Positions 42,814 to 52,883 of a DNA stretch of 64,000 bases are shown here, in pieces. Within the stretch, counting starts at the first letter, position 1, and each line of letters begins with the position of its first letter. The stretch is from Alentia gelatinosa. Lineage: Eukaryota > Annelida > Polychaeta > Phyllodocida > Polynoidae. A program made the position numbers and the translations under genes. Below the pieces are notes generated by a model that did no database searches, had not been told where the DNA came from, and saw nothing but the letters and a program-made list of their open reading frames with translations. Location of the stretch: assembly GCA_950022655.1 (NCBI GenBank), contig OX465579.1, forward strand, positions 16,281,088-16,345,087. The letters are read 5' to 3'.

Positions 42814-42929
42814 AATGTGGTTAAATGACGAAAATTAGCGTTATTTGCTCACCCACCATCATACCCAAGTCCAGATCCTTACTTAACACTCTATATTTTC
42901 TCCCCACTGCGCTGTTCATATGGATTTTG

Positions 42930-43530
42930 TAAGAGACGATCTGATTGGTCTAAATGTCAACCTTGGGTAGTATACGGCAACCTTGCGTAGTATATGGCAA
43001 CCTTGGGTAATATACATAAGTTACTTCACCCCCCAGAATGTGGTGTAAGCAAAGAGCGTTTGGCCATAGGTATATAGGAATAGAGGGAAACTATGTTCCG
43101 GTGAAAGGAAGTCAAAGTTACGAGGTAAGGCTTGTAAAAATTACTGCCCAAGGCCCTGGCCGCGGGCAGTAATTTTTCCAAGCCTTACCGAGTAATTTTG
43201 ACTTCCTTTCACTGGTACTTGGTTTCCCTATTCCTATATACCTTCAAATGTATATAATAAAAAAATAAGAGACAATCTGATTGGTCTAAATGTCAACCTT
43301 GGGTAGTATACGGCAACCTTGGGTAGTATACCAACCTTGGGTAGTATCAGATAGTTACTCCACCCCCCAGAGCGTGGTGTAAGCATAGAGTGTACAGCCA
43401 TAGGTATATAGGAATAGATGGAAACTATGTTCCGGTGAGCAAAAGTTCAAAGTTACGAGGTAAGGCTTGGAAGAATTACTGCCCAAGGCCTTGGCCGCGG
43501 GCAGTAATTTTTCTGAGCCTTACCGAGAAC
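42930..43530. repeat. tandem duplication containing foldbacks J3 and J4
   Basis: The block 42930-43252 (CTGATTGGTCTAAATGTCAA, two to three CAACCTTGGGTAGTATACGG units, CACCCCCCAGAATGTGGTGT, then a J hairpin) is repeated at 43268-43530. J3 at 43068-43252 is a full hairpin with outer bases AGGTATATAGGAATAG; J4 is cut at about 43528. Confidence 0.8.
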
Positions 43531-43584
43531 TAACTAGAGTTACATACCGCTGCTGGGGGTGCATTAAAAATAAAATATGCGTCA

Positions 43585-43680
43585 AGTTTGACGTTTTCGT
43601 CCCGCTCTCATGTTTTCGTCCCGTTCTGACGTTTTCGTCCCGCTCTGATCACGTGACATAAAGAGCAGCGGGACGAAAAC
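43585..43680. repeat. 22-bp repeat TTTTCGTCCCGCTCTGA
   Basis: Three direct copies of GACGTTTTCGTCCCGCTCT, or near variants, are followed by CACGTGACATAAAGAGCAGC and an inverted copy GCGGGACGAAAAC. Confidence 0.75.
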
Positions 43681-43768
43681 TTAGCTAATACAGTTACTCG
43701 ATAAGGGTGGCCATTTTTCGGAGGCTATCGCAGGAAAAGAAATAATCATATTTATCGATATTTGGAGG

Positions 43769-43880
43769 TACATAGGAATAGTGTATCTGTCTCTGAATTT
43801 TTGAAATAAAAAAAGTTGCGGCTACGCTCAAGGAGACTCTTGTTACCGCTAGATACACATGGTTACCATAAATCATGTGT
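43769..43880. repeat. family J fragment J5
   Basis: GGAGGTACATAGGAATAGTG start and CAAGGAGACTCTTG hairpin. The right end is missing. Confidence 0.4.
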
Positions 43881-44250
43881 TATGATGGTTCTTTGAATAC
43901 GCAGGCCACCTAGCATCCGTCCTCTCATTATCTTTATAGTTAATTAAGTCTGCCACTGAGATGAATGTCTCCCCCTCCCTCGGAAAGGCCTTTGTGCATG
44001 ATGTCGAGTATATTAATGAGGATTGTGGTAGTAAAACGATCATCTATATTATGATAAAAACCCATTTTAAAAAGCACCGTTTTTTTCAGTTGATGTTGTG
44101 TACTACACGAGAGACCGTCCCATGGTGTTTAATCACTATAGTCAAAGCTGATTTGTATAATCAACAAAAAGCTTGATTTAATTAACAATAGGTATTTACA
44201 ACTATCCCAGATTACTGTATTTAATCAGCAACTTGGAGTAGAAGCAATTT

Positions 44251-44256
<6 letters not shown>
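43881..44256. other. nothing recognised
   Basis: AT-rich; no gene or repeat seen. Confidence 0.35.

Positions 44257-44314
<58 letters not shown>
44257..44314. repeat. (AT)n microsatellite
   Basis: 29 perfect AT dinucleotides. Confidence 0.97.
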
Positions 44315-44317
<3 letters not shown>

Positions 44318-44337
44318 ATCATGCATAGTCTGAAGTG

Positions 44338-44593
44338 TTGATTCCACCAACACACAAGATCTAGCCAGATGAACCACGATTTGGATGAATTGCTAAATCA
44401 TGTCTGAATAATCGTGTGCCTATTTGTCGCGATGTGTCTTGAGGTGTCGCGGTGGTGGAGCACCAAAACATCCAGCCGACACTGCACGGCTCTGCTTTGT
44501 GACATGGAGTACGACATATCGCAACGCTGTAGGATATCACAAGATATACCAAGATATATCACGACAAATCCATCGTGTTGGTGGAATCAGCCC
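44338..44593. mobile_element. family Y TIR element
   Basis: TTGATTCCACCAACACACAA at the left is mirrored by CGTGTTGGTGGAATCAG at the right. The inner CGATTTGGATGAATTGC and GACAAATCC words are weakly mirrored. TSD not resolved. Single copy in the window. Confidence 0.6.
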
Positions 44594-44897
44594 TTAAGAA
44601 AGAGATATTTAAAAAAATGGTAACAGCACAAGTACATCGGCAACGTTGAATAGTACACATGTAATTTGGTAATTCTCAACCGATTCTCAGAACATATATA
44701 ACGAGCATCGATAATTAAAAATGACACAATAAATATTCATGGGCTTTCTTAAATTACATATCAACATGTTTCCATAAATAATTCTAGTCACAAGAACATT
44801 AATCATTCTTCGCCTTACTAGATCCAAGTCAGTTAAAATCCTTCTTAGCAAGAGGCTGCGTGACTTGAAGTATGCTCTCCTCCCTTTTATCTCAACA
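44594..44897. other. nothing recognised
   Basis: AT-rich. Confidence 0.35.
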
Positions 44898-45032
44898 GGG
44901 CCCTGTTGCTCCACGTTTACGACAGAGCTGCGGGTCGCAGAATAGCGATCCGAGGGCCTAAACATTGCTCCTGAAATATTGCGGATCGTTTCGTAATCGC
45001 AAATGCGGATCGCCGCATAAAATAGGCTTTTA

Positions 45033-45450
45033 GGCCACTCAACAAAAACAAACTTGTTTCTCATCACCATGCCATGAAAAATATGACGAGGGCGTTTTTT
45101 TTCTGGGGGGGGGGGGGGTTGGTGGGTTTTTTTTGCTATATCAAATATGGCTTTTGAAGTGCCATAAAATGGACTACAGACACAGTAAAACCCCGCATAA
45201 GCGGCAACCCTCCGATCCGGGCCAAAGTGGCTGCTTACGCGGGGTGTCTGCTAACGCGGGGTTTCCAGATTTTACTGGCTATACATTTAATGCATCCCTG
45301 ACATCAGGAGCTTTAATTTGATACTAAATACACATACCTTTCATAATTTCTATCAAGGTTCACCTATTTAAAACAAAAACAAAAAAATTCTAAAATCGTT
45401 TTTTTTCTGATGCCCCCTGTGATGAGAAACAAGTTATTTTTGGAGTGGCC
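45033..45450. mobile_element. family X element (TTA target), copy X2
   Basis: TIR GGCCACTCAACAAAAACAAA at the left and AAGTTATTTTTGGAGTGGCC at the right, with TTA at 45030-45032 and 45451-45453. The undisturbed target is seen in H2 at 51790-51800 (GCTTTTAGCGATAC). 418 bp, no coding frame. TIR start and TSD fit PIF/Harbinger. Confidence 0.9.
45182..45268. mobile_element. family G segment inside family X
   Basis: ACACAGTAAAACCCCGCATA through GGCTGCTTACGCGGGG and CTGCTAACGCGGGGTTTCC. Family X copy X1 carries the same segment at the same place. Confidence 0.7.
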
Positions 45451-45883
45451 TTAGCGATACTTTTTACGCGGACCCTCACACCAGTGTGCGTCGTCAGCGG
45501 ATCACATCACTTTGGTTATAAATGGCCTTGTCTGAGATTCTCAATAACGATCCATGGTGGCATTACCAGGCCCCACCCCTTGTTCTTCTACCTATAGAAA
45601 ATGGCGATCCATACCACCAGATGTCAGACCAGTTTTAACTCGGGTGCTATCTGTATTTAATTAAAAATACTAATGAATCTTCCCCTGTGTCATTCAATAT
45701 TTGCCCCTGAATTGTAGTATCGCTATCGCAACGTAAAAATTGGCGATATCGCGTGAATATAGAGATACGATCCGATATTACGGAAACTACGACTTTTTAG
45801 TCGGATCGTTAAGGTAATCATAAAAACAAAATTGCTATCCGATTATAGCTAGCAATACCACAAAAACAGGAGAAACGGGGCCC

Positions 45884-46184
45884 AGGGAGGTCGTTTCAAT
45901 ACAACGTGAAAATAACGATACTACATTACACGATCCGATATTACTTGAGCAACGTTATCCCCACGATTCTAGAAGCAACGACCATATCAGGAAAGTATTG
46001 CCCAATTATTATCATAAAAGAAAGCTACACAAACATGTGAGAAGGATGTGGACGGGACATCTATTTATTCAATAAACAAGGTTCTTTTGCGAGTCTAGCG
46101 TATACTGTTACCCTGGTAAACCAATGAAAAATAAGATAGCATTGAAAAACTGTTCTAACATCAATCTTGGGGTCGTAAATGTCT
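45884..46184. other. continuation with CGATCCGATATTAC words
   Basis: One more CGATCCGATATTAC occurs near 45940. Otherwise nothing recognised. Confidence 0.35.
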
Positions 46185-46211
46185 CTCGTAGTAGGTAGAT
46201 GCCGAACTTAA
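46185..46211. mobile_element. family A MITE terminal fragment
   Basis: TCGTAGTAGGTAGATGCCGA-ACTTA resembles the right end of family A and nothing more. Confidence 0.45.
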
Positions 46212-46708
46212 GAATAGAGTCACTTTAATTAACAAAAAACATACCCTTAGTCCAGAAAAGTTCGTATTTCCTTATTGAGGTATATGCCCCTATGGCTTTC
46301 AACTGACGAAATGTACTTATGCTTAAAACTGGAATCATTATATCTATGAGTTTGTAAAATAAAGATATTGGAATCATTATACCTATAAGTTTGTCCAATA
46401 AAAAAATTGATAAAAAAAATATATGTGAAAATATCGTTTTTCCACGACAGTCTGTCCTCTCGAAATAGTTTTTATTTCCGATGATTGTCCAGACTGCTAC
46501 ATCAGGACGAGTTGATGCGCATCCGGGTAAGATCTAGTCGTGACAATACAATTTCCGCCAGTCCTGTTTTCCATCACACTGTCTGATTGACAGTACATGC
46601 AATTAGTTTTATCGCTTATGAACTCATTGTAATAGATATGAATGGGTCCATTTCCGGCCAATTCTCCGAACCTTCTGTATGGAGTATATCTCAGATGTGG
46701 TTTCTGAC
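46212..46708. other. nothing recognised
   Basis: GGAATCATTATANCTAT occurs twice at 46330-46390. No gene. Confidence 0.35.
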
Positions 46709-46766
46709 TTAAAGGCATATCGGACAGTATGGCAAGAAAAGTAAACCCATGTCATTTTCATCATTC

Positions 46767-47505
46767 ATCCTGTCACCCAATTAACCTGTCACTCATTCCC
46801 CCTGTCACTCATTCACCGTGTCACTCATTCACCCTGTCACTCATTCACCCTGTCACTCATTCACCCTGTCACTCATTCCCCCTGTCACTCATTCCCCCTG
46901 TCACCCATTCACCCTGTCACTCATTCCCCCTGTCACTCATTCACCCTGTCACTCATTCACCCTGTCACTCATTCACCCTGTCACTCATTCCCCCTGTCAC
47001 TCATTCCCCCTGTCACTCATTCACCCTGTCACTCATTCACCCTGTCACTCATTCACCCTGTCACTCATTCACCTTGTCACTCATTCACCCTGTCACTCAT
47101 TCCCCCTGTCACTCATTCCCCCTGTCACTCATTCACCCTGTCACTCATTCACCCTGTCACTCATTCTACTTGTCACTCATTCTCCCTGTCACTCTTTCCC
47201 CGTCACTCATTCTACTTGTCACTCATTCTCCCTGTCACTCATTCACCCTGTCACTCATTCACCCTGTCACTCATTCCCCTGTCACTCATTCACCCTGTCA
47301 CTCATTCTCCCTGTCACTCATTCACCCTGTCACTCATTCACCCTGTCACTCATTCACCCTGTCACTCATTCTACTTGTCACTCATTCTCCCTGTCACTCT
47401 TTCCCCGTCACTCATTCTACTTGTCACTCATTCTCCCTGTCACTCATTCACCCTGTCACTCATTCACCCTGTCACTCATTCCCCCTGTCACTCATTCACC
47501 TGGCT
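46767..47505. repeat. 16-bp minisatellite CCCTGTCACTCATTCA, about 46 units
   Basis: Near-perfect units with CACC, CCCC and CTCC variants. A longer block containing CTACTTGTCACTCATTCTCC and CTCTTTCCCCGTCACTC appears twice (about 47163-47235 and 47366-47437), a higher-order duplication. Because 16 is not a multiple of 3 and no stop arises, all three plus frames are open. The 290-, 234- and 107-codon frames are therefore not genes. Confidence 0.97.
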
Positions 47506-47654
47506 GTTTATACATCGTTTAGCCACACATTACCCATAGACTCGGGACCCATACACCTTGCCACCCATACACCTTGCTACTTATGTACCTACATAAATTG
47601 ACCTATTTTACAGATTGATTTCGGGAAAGCTGGACAAAACTTTATGTTTCATTC

Positions 47655-47775
47655 ATTTAGTATTTTGATAGGTCTCAACGATCCAGGGGTTCGTTGAGTA
47701 ATCTAGGCCAACGAGACTCAGGGACAATGTGGGTCAACATTTATGGACGACCTTTGGTCAGGGTGAACAGTCTTT
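47655..47775. mobile_element. family I fragment inside family C copy 3
   Basis: CAACGAGACTCAGGGACAAT, GTGGGTCAAC and TTTATGGACGACC align inverted with the family I core at 48700-48790. Confidence 0.5.
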
Positions 47776-48001
47776 GCTGAACAAGCTTAGATATTATTAA
47801 ACTATTAGAATATAGAATATTAGATAAATGAAATATTAAGGTTTGCCTAATTTTCCCCAAAACAATATGTAGAATAGGTCTCCTTGTATCCTGTCCTTTC
47901 GCTGGAATGAGTTATTCAACGACCCCCAGTTTGGTTTCATAAATGTCAATATTAAAATACCACCAGGTGGCGCCACTGCAAATTGTATGATATGCCTTTA
48001 A

Positions 48002-48610
48002 CTCTGACATTTCAGTAGTATAAGAACAGGGGAAAGAAGGCCTATGATAAACGGCGATATGGGGACTATTTTCTATCCTCTGATTATACGAGTTATATCT
48101 ACATGCTATATGAGACTGCACAGAGCGACAGGATGGATGATAAAGTCCGCGGACATTATACTCAACTCAGAGAGCAGCTCAGCCTATTCCCTGAGTGAAG
48201 ATCTCTGATCAAAGAGCTGCTCGGAGCTTCTCATGCCATTTCAAAGGGCAGCTTGCAGACCTAGTGTCGACGGCCGACGTCTCTTGTCTAGAGTACTGGA
48301 GACAGTCTGAGAGGGATACTTGTCTGATGCCGCCAGCCAATGTGCACCTTCTGCCTACTAATCAATCATTAATCCTCCCCCTACACCCACACACATCACA
48401 CGCTTAGCGCTTATATTGTTTATTCTGCATATATACATACGGCGTTTGCTACCTGCTGCATGGCTCAGTGAATTATATTTTTTAGATACCAAAAGATCGT
48501 TTCAGAGTCAAACAAAGAAGGTATTAATTTGAGACACTTGAACTTACTGACAAAAAAAACCACCATATTTGCAGGGTATCCGGGCTTGAAATTTCATAAT
48601 TTTCGGATCT
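48002..48610. other. nothing recognised
   Basis: A small inverted pair AGAGCAGCTC/GAGCTGCTC lies at 48173-48222. No gene. Confidence 0.35.
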
Positions 48611-48831
48611 GGGACCTGTTTAATAAACTAGGATCCTACATACAGACCGTTTTCTGGACCTCGTACAAGAGTTATTGTTTGATAATATTTGTGTCTGTTG
48701 GCTAAGACAGTCTTAGCCGTCCATAAGGTCGTCCATAAGTGTTGAATAGAATTGACCCACATCGTCCCTGGGTCTCTATAGCATACTGAAAAGGGTCTCC
48801 ATGTACGATCCTAGATTATTCAATGGGTCCC
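48611..48831. mobile_element. family I TIR element, complete copy
   Basis: 221 bp with 31-bp TIRs differing at few bases: GGGACCTGTTTAATAAACTA and its counterpart TAGATTATTCAATGGGTCCC, each continued by GGATC and TACAT. The interior includes TTAGCCGTCCATAAGGTCGT. TSD unclear. Confidence 0.85.
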
Positions 48832-48896
48832 AGTATCTCACATGTGAGAGCGATTCTCCTGGCAGAATACTCTACAATGCTCCCGATAAGCCACCG

Positions 48897-49020
48897 ACAT
48901 CTTTTTTTTAAAAACACCTTTATTAACCTGAATAAAGCGTCGGCAACACGCCGGTATGAGTGCTCTTCCAGGTTTCGAGGTACTCTCTTACATTCGTTTT
49001 TATAGAAAAACAAGAACAAA
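48897..49020 (-). repeat. retroposon 3' end, antisense
   Basis: On the minus strand it ends AGGTTAATAAAGGTGTTTTT followed by an A run, the same tail as 21783-22012. Confidence 0.45.
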
Positions 49021-49166
49021 TGTATAAATCTAGAGTTTACATAATTACTTGCTCCAGAGTGATGACTCTACAATTATAACTGTTATACTTGGTGTCTTTC
49101 TCGTCATTTAATCATGATTAGATATCATAGACACCCTACACTACAACTTTTACATCAGGACGAAAC

Positions 49167-49303
49167 CGTAGACGCCCGTTTTGCATTGGAGCCTAATCGC
49201 AAAGATTTGGTCAACTGCCCCGATTATAGGTGACCTTCTGACGGGATTTTGGTTTTTTATCGGGAGGTGCAGAGCTTATTTGGAACACAGTAGGCGCCAG
49301 GCC
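49167..49303. mobile_element. family A MITE, 5'-truncated copy A10
   Basis: GTTTTGCATTGGAGCCTAAT through GGTCAACTGCCCCGATTATA to GTAGGCGCCAGGCC, then TTA. Left half and left TIR are missing and the copy is diverged. Confidence 0.75.
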
Positions 49304-50200
49304 TTAATCTGGCATGAGAGTAGCTACATTTAGAGATAATCAATATGGTATTTATATCTGTGTCGTTGATAACCTTTAATATTTAAAGTTATAATAGTTT
49401 TGGGCGTTTTATTGATATGCATGCGTTTAATGACACGTATTTCCTATTTCATTCATTGGTAGCCGCATGCCATTATCATAGGATTTATGTCTTGTGCTTG
49501 TTTGGTATCGATTCTGAACCTTGGTTCTATGGATATTGATTTCTGTCTAATGGCTACTCATAATATCCACAATGATAGAAATTAACTTTAGAAAAAAAAA
49601 CTAGATCAAAGTAATTTTACAGTAACCTTAAAACCTCCAGAGAATAATATGATCCGAATATCTCTATCTAAATTGAGAGTGAACTTGTGAATGATGATAT
49701 AAAAATGGCAAAACATTTTCAATGTCATATTTTATTAGTAAGATGATTATCAAAACGCACAGACCTACTGAAAGTACACACATTAACCCTGGCCCGATTA
49801 ACCTCATTTTGATCCTCACTGGCGCCAATCCAAATGTTTTGTTGTTATTATTATCATTCAATTGAAAAAAATAAAGAGTATTCGCTTGAACTGTTGTTCC
49901 ATACAAGTTTCACATATGGGACAGCCAGAACAATACAAGTATGCAAAACATAATACTCTGACTTCTATTGATATATATAGTAATTTTCCTTTATACTCAC
50001 TCGATATTGGTTATGTACTATAAAAACCAGCTTATATTCCTGTGATTGTTGTAATGTCCTGTAGTGTCTGGATTTTTTTATTTGAATTGTTGATTATTTG
50101 AATACATTTAAAAACACCCTAAAGGAGGAACTGTATGTATTGTTTGATACTGATTGAATTTAAAAAAAGCTCATATACATATATGATACTAGGATAGCCA
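49304..50200. other. AT-rich, nothing recognised
   Basis: No gene or repeat match. Confidence 0.35.
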
Positions 50201-50264
50201 GAGTGGATTCAACATTTATTATCCCCCTAATGCCCTTATTAAGCACATGCGCAGCGTGGATCTC

Positions 50265-50400
50265 CATACACGGAGGTTATAGATATGTTGTATGCTCCGA
50301 GCAGAAAAACCCAGCGCATACGGAAAATAGTGCATGTGAAAAAATAGTGCTTCCTATAATGGACTACTATGGGTACCCCACTTATCAGGAAAGGAATATT
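50265..50400 (-). repeat. family D fragment
   Basis: ATAGATATGTTGTATGCTCC, CGGAAAATAGTGCATG and CCACTTATCAGGAAAGG match the 190-bp unit of 56336-56525. Confidence 0.55.
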
Positions 50401-50560
50401 ACACAAGAAACTAGCATCAAAATTTATAAAAGTATGATTGCTCCTATTTATGACTACCCAGGGTATTTTGTTGGAGGCGCTAATAAAGAGGTCTTGCGTA
50501 GGTTGGTATGGGTTATTCAACGACCCCCAGTTTGGTTTCATAGATGTCAATATCCTATAG
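50375..50560 (+). pseudogene. LINE reverse transcriptase fragment (C-terminal part)
   Basis: The open frame 50203-50595 contains the peptide ITQETSIKIYKSMIAPIYDY, followed by GGANKEVLRRLVWVIQR. This resembles the segment after the RT catalytic core of CR1/L2/Jockey-type LINEs, in which a YKS-x-I-x-PI-x-DYG stretch precedes a (N/S)K-x-x-L-x-x-L-Q-x-x-QN-R motif. Here DYG is DYP and the QNRALR motif is damaged (VIQRPPVW). There is no catalytic YxDD, the upstream part of the frame is family D repeat, and the 3' end is unknown. It is an old 5'-truncated copy. Confidence 0.6.
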
Positions 50561-50639
50561 CTGACCTCATACAATTGTTAAAGGATACATTTTGAGCACA
50601 ATATTGTGTACGTATTCCTTGTAACAAAAATGAGACATC

Positions 50640-50960
50640 ACCCCAACCACAGCACACTTCAGACTCCTCCCTCCCCCACCCCTCTCCGCCCGGCGTGACC
50701 CTTAAAAAGCCGCTCTCAGCTCGTGGACACGCCGTTTGAGAGCCCTCCTCCAGGGCGTGCCGGGAGGGTGAGGCCCGGAGCCGGGGAACACACACGCGGC
50801 CAGACCCGGGCAGGTCGGGCGCCCCTCCAGCGGCCCTCCAGGCTCTTAATCCGGCGCCGTTACAACAAGGGGGTCCTTGACGGGCAAGGAGGGGTGGGCC
50901 GGAGCCTGGATACCCAACGGCCACACTGGAGTCAGCTCCTGATGGTGTGGAAGCGCTAGA
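50640..50960. other. GC-rich, CpG-containing patch
   Basis: Frames on both strands are open through composition. No domain, exon or promoter signal is recognisable. It ends where the family H array begins. Confidence 0.35.
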
Positions 50961-50966
50961 GCACCT

Positions 50967-51715
50967 GGGCCCCGTTATTCCACGTTTACGACAGAGTTGT
51001 GGATCGCAGAATATCGATCAGGGCCCCGTTGTTCCACGTTTACGACAGAGCTGCGGATCGCAGAATAGTGATCCGAGGGCCCCGTTGTTCCACGTTTACG
51101 ACAGAGCTGCGGATCGCAGAATAGCTATCCAAGGGCCCTGTTGTTCCACATTTACGACGGAGCTGCGGATCGCAGAATATCGACCAGGGCCCCGTTGCTC
51201 CATGTTTACGACAGAGCTGCGGAGGGCCCCGTTGCTCCACGTTTACAGCAGAGCTGTGGATCGCAGAATATCGATCAGGGCCCCGTTACTCCACGTTTAC
51301 GACAGAGCTGCGGATCGCAGAATATCGATCAGGGCCCCGTTGTTCCACATTTACGACGGAGCTGTGGATCGCAGAATAGCGATCAGGGCCCCGTTGCTCC
51401 ACGTTTACGACAGAGCTGCGGATTGCAGAATATCGATCAGGGCCCCGTTGCTCCACGTTTACAACAGAGCTGCGGATCGCAGAATATCGATCAGGGCCCC
51501 GTTACTCCACGTTTACGACAGAGCTGCGGATCGTAGAATATCGATCAGGGCCCCGTTGTTCCACGTTTACGACAGAGCTGTGGATCGCAGAATATCGATC
51601 CGAGGGCCCCGTTGCTCCACGTTTACGACAGAGCTGCGGATCGCAGAATAGCGATCCAAGGGCCCCGTTGTTCCACGTTTACGACAGAGCTGCGGATCGC
51701 AGAATAGCGATCCGA
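50967..51715. repeat. 54/56-bp array of the family H terminus
   Basis: Fourteen units begin GGGCCCCGTTGYTCCACGTT and run through TACGACAGAGCTGCGGATCG and CAGAATATCGATC. Starts are 50967, 51021, 51077, 51133, 51187, 51224, 51278, 51332, 51386, 51440, 51494, 51548, 51604 and 51660. Units are 54 bp when they end CGATCA and 56 bp when they end CGATCCGA; one is cut to 37 bp. Since 54 is a multiple of 3, the plus-strand frames of 234 and 131 codons are repeat products. Confidence 0.95.
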
Positions 51716-52052
51716 GGGCCTAAACGTTTCTCCAGAAATTTTGCGGATCGTGTCGCAATCGCATAGGCGCATCACCGCGTTAAATACGGCTTTTAGCGAT
51801 ACTTTTTACGCGGACCCTCACACCAGTGCAGATCGTCAGTGGATCGCATCACTTTGGTTAGAAATGGTCTAGTCTGAGATTCTCGATAACGATCCATGGT
51901 GACACTACCATGCCCCGCCCCTTGTTCTTCTACCTATAGAAATTGGAGATCCACACCAACAGATGTCAGACCAGTTTTAACTCTGGTGCCATGAAATAAA
52001 TTGTGATCCGATTGTAGCTAGCGATACCACAAAAACAGGAGCAAAAGGGCCC
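50967..52052. mobile_element. family H element, copy H2, with 14 tandem terminal units
   Basis: The interior from 51716 (GGGCCTAAACGTTTCTCCAG) to the right end GGAGCAAAAGGGCCC parallels H1 with the X insertion absent. The left end is a tandem array of the terminal unit itself. Confidence 0.8.
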
Positions 52053-52094
52053 TGGGGGGCGTTGCTCGAGTTTTTGGGGTATCGTTAGCTTGAA

Positions 52095-52234
52095 GTCAAA
52101 TCTATACAACACTTATAGATGACCTTATGGACGACAGAGACTGTCTTAGCAAACAGACTAAATTATTATTAAACGTTAACCCTTGTACGAGGTACAGAAA
52201 CGGGTCTTTATATAAGATCATAGATTATTAAATG
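52095..52234 (-). mobile_element. family I fragment (inverted)
   Basis: ACACTTATAGATGACCTTAT, GACGACAGAGACTGTCTTAG and GATCATAGATTATTAAATGG match family I in reverse. The left TIR is missing. Confidence 0.55.
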
Positions 52235-52512
52235 GTGTGGATCGCTAGGTAGAAGAACAAGGGGCGGGGGTGGTAGTGCCACTATGGATCGTTATTGAGA
52301 ACATCAGATAAGGCCGTTTTTAACCTACAGCGATGCAATCCGCAATGGTGTGTAGGTGGGCGTAAAAGTATCGCTAAAAGCCACATTTTACATGGCGATG
52401 CGGCTATACGATTTCGAAACGATCCTCTAATTTTTCTGGAGCAACTTTTAGGCCCTCGGGTCGCTATTCTGCGATCCCCAAAAGCATCGCAAACGTGGAG
52501 CAACGGTCTCCA
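52235..52512 (-). mobile_element. family H element, inverted fragment H3
   Basis: AGAAGAACAAGGGGCGGGGG, ATGGATCGTTATTGAGAA and CTCGGGTCGCTATTCTGCGA are the reverse complement of family H interior and terminal unit. It stands in opposite orientation to H2, 180 bp away. Confidence 0.75.
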
Positions 52513-52880
52513 GGGAAGCTCAGGGGTGGGGTACATGGGTGATTAATTGCCCTGTGGTTTTTTTAATGATTAATCTAATTGAGGGTCCGGGGAACGCATG
52601 GTGCTAATATTTGTCTGGTGCCATGGGCAGGCTCCTGAATCATAGTTAATGGTAAGGATCAGTATGATGGAGTTACATTTAGGAACCCATATCTCTGTAG
52701 GTGTAAGTGGTGGCTGGAGGCGGTTGTAAACAATGGAGTGGTGGCCCTTGAATGAGGTAAACGTTATTTATCTTCAAGGGAGATAACAGGTTACACATTA
52801 ATGTAAATCTGGATATGGGCTCTTCCGACATGCATTAGTTTGATCTATGAATACTGAGGACATCTGGTTCTGGGAATGAG
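52513..52880. other. nothing recognised
   Basis: No repeat or gene seen. Confidence 0.35.
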
Positions 52881-52883
52881 TAA

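Larger units (their letters stand above)
44898..45883. mobile_element. family H TIR element, copy H1, carrying a family X insertion
   Basis: Left end GGGCCCTGTTGCTCCACGTT, right end AGAAACGGGGCCC (GGGCCCCGTTTCTCC on the minus strand). One copy of the terminal unit TACGACAGAGCTGCGGGTCG is present, against 14 in H2. Internal words GATCC, CGATCCGATATTACG and GCGATAC recur in both orientations. Removing 45033-45450 plus one TTA restores continuity with H2. Confidence 0.8.
46713..47997. mobile_element. family C element, copy 3, enlarged by a minisatellite
   Basis: TTAA stands at 46709-46712 and 47998-48001. The left end AGGCATATCGGACAGTATGG-CAAG, with AAACCCATGTCATTTTC, and the right end GGTGGCGCCACTGCAAATTG-TATGATATGCCT match copy 2. 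The interior holds a 16-bp array (46767-47505) and a family I fragment, so the element is 1,285 bp instead of about 500. Confidence 0.85.

Noticed and set aside
46767..47505. CRISPR-like array
   Set aside because: The 16-bp units are contiguous with no unique spacers. The 54-bp and 32-bp arrays were rejected for the same reason, and the DNA is eukaryotic.
46729..47601. 290-codon Thr/Ser/His/Pro-rich frame and two overlapping frames
   Set aside because: All three frames are open only because the 16-bp unit has no stop. There is no start context or flanking exon, and the array lies inside a mobile element.
50947..51651. 234-codon repetitive frame with HVYDRAADRRISIRAPLL-like units
   Set aside because: The 54-bp repeat keeps the frame open. 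The unit is a transposon end, present as a single non-coding copy in H1.
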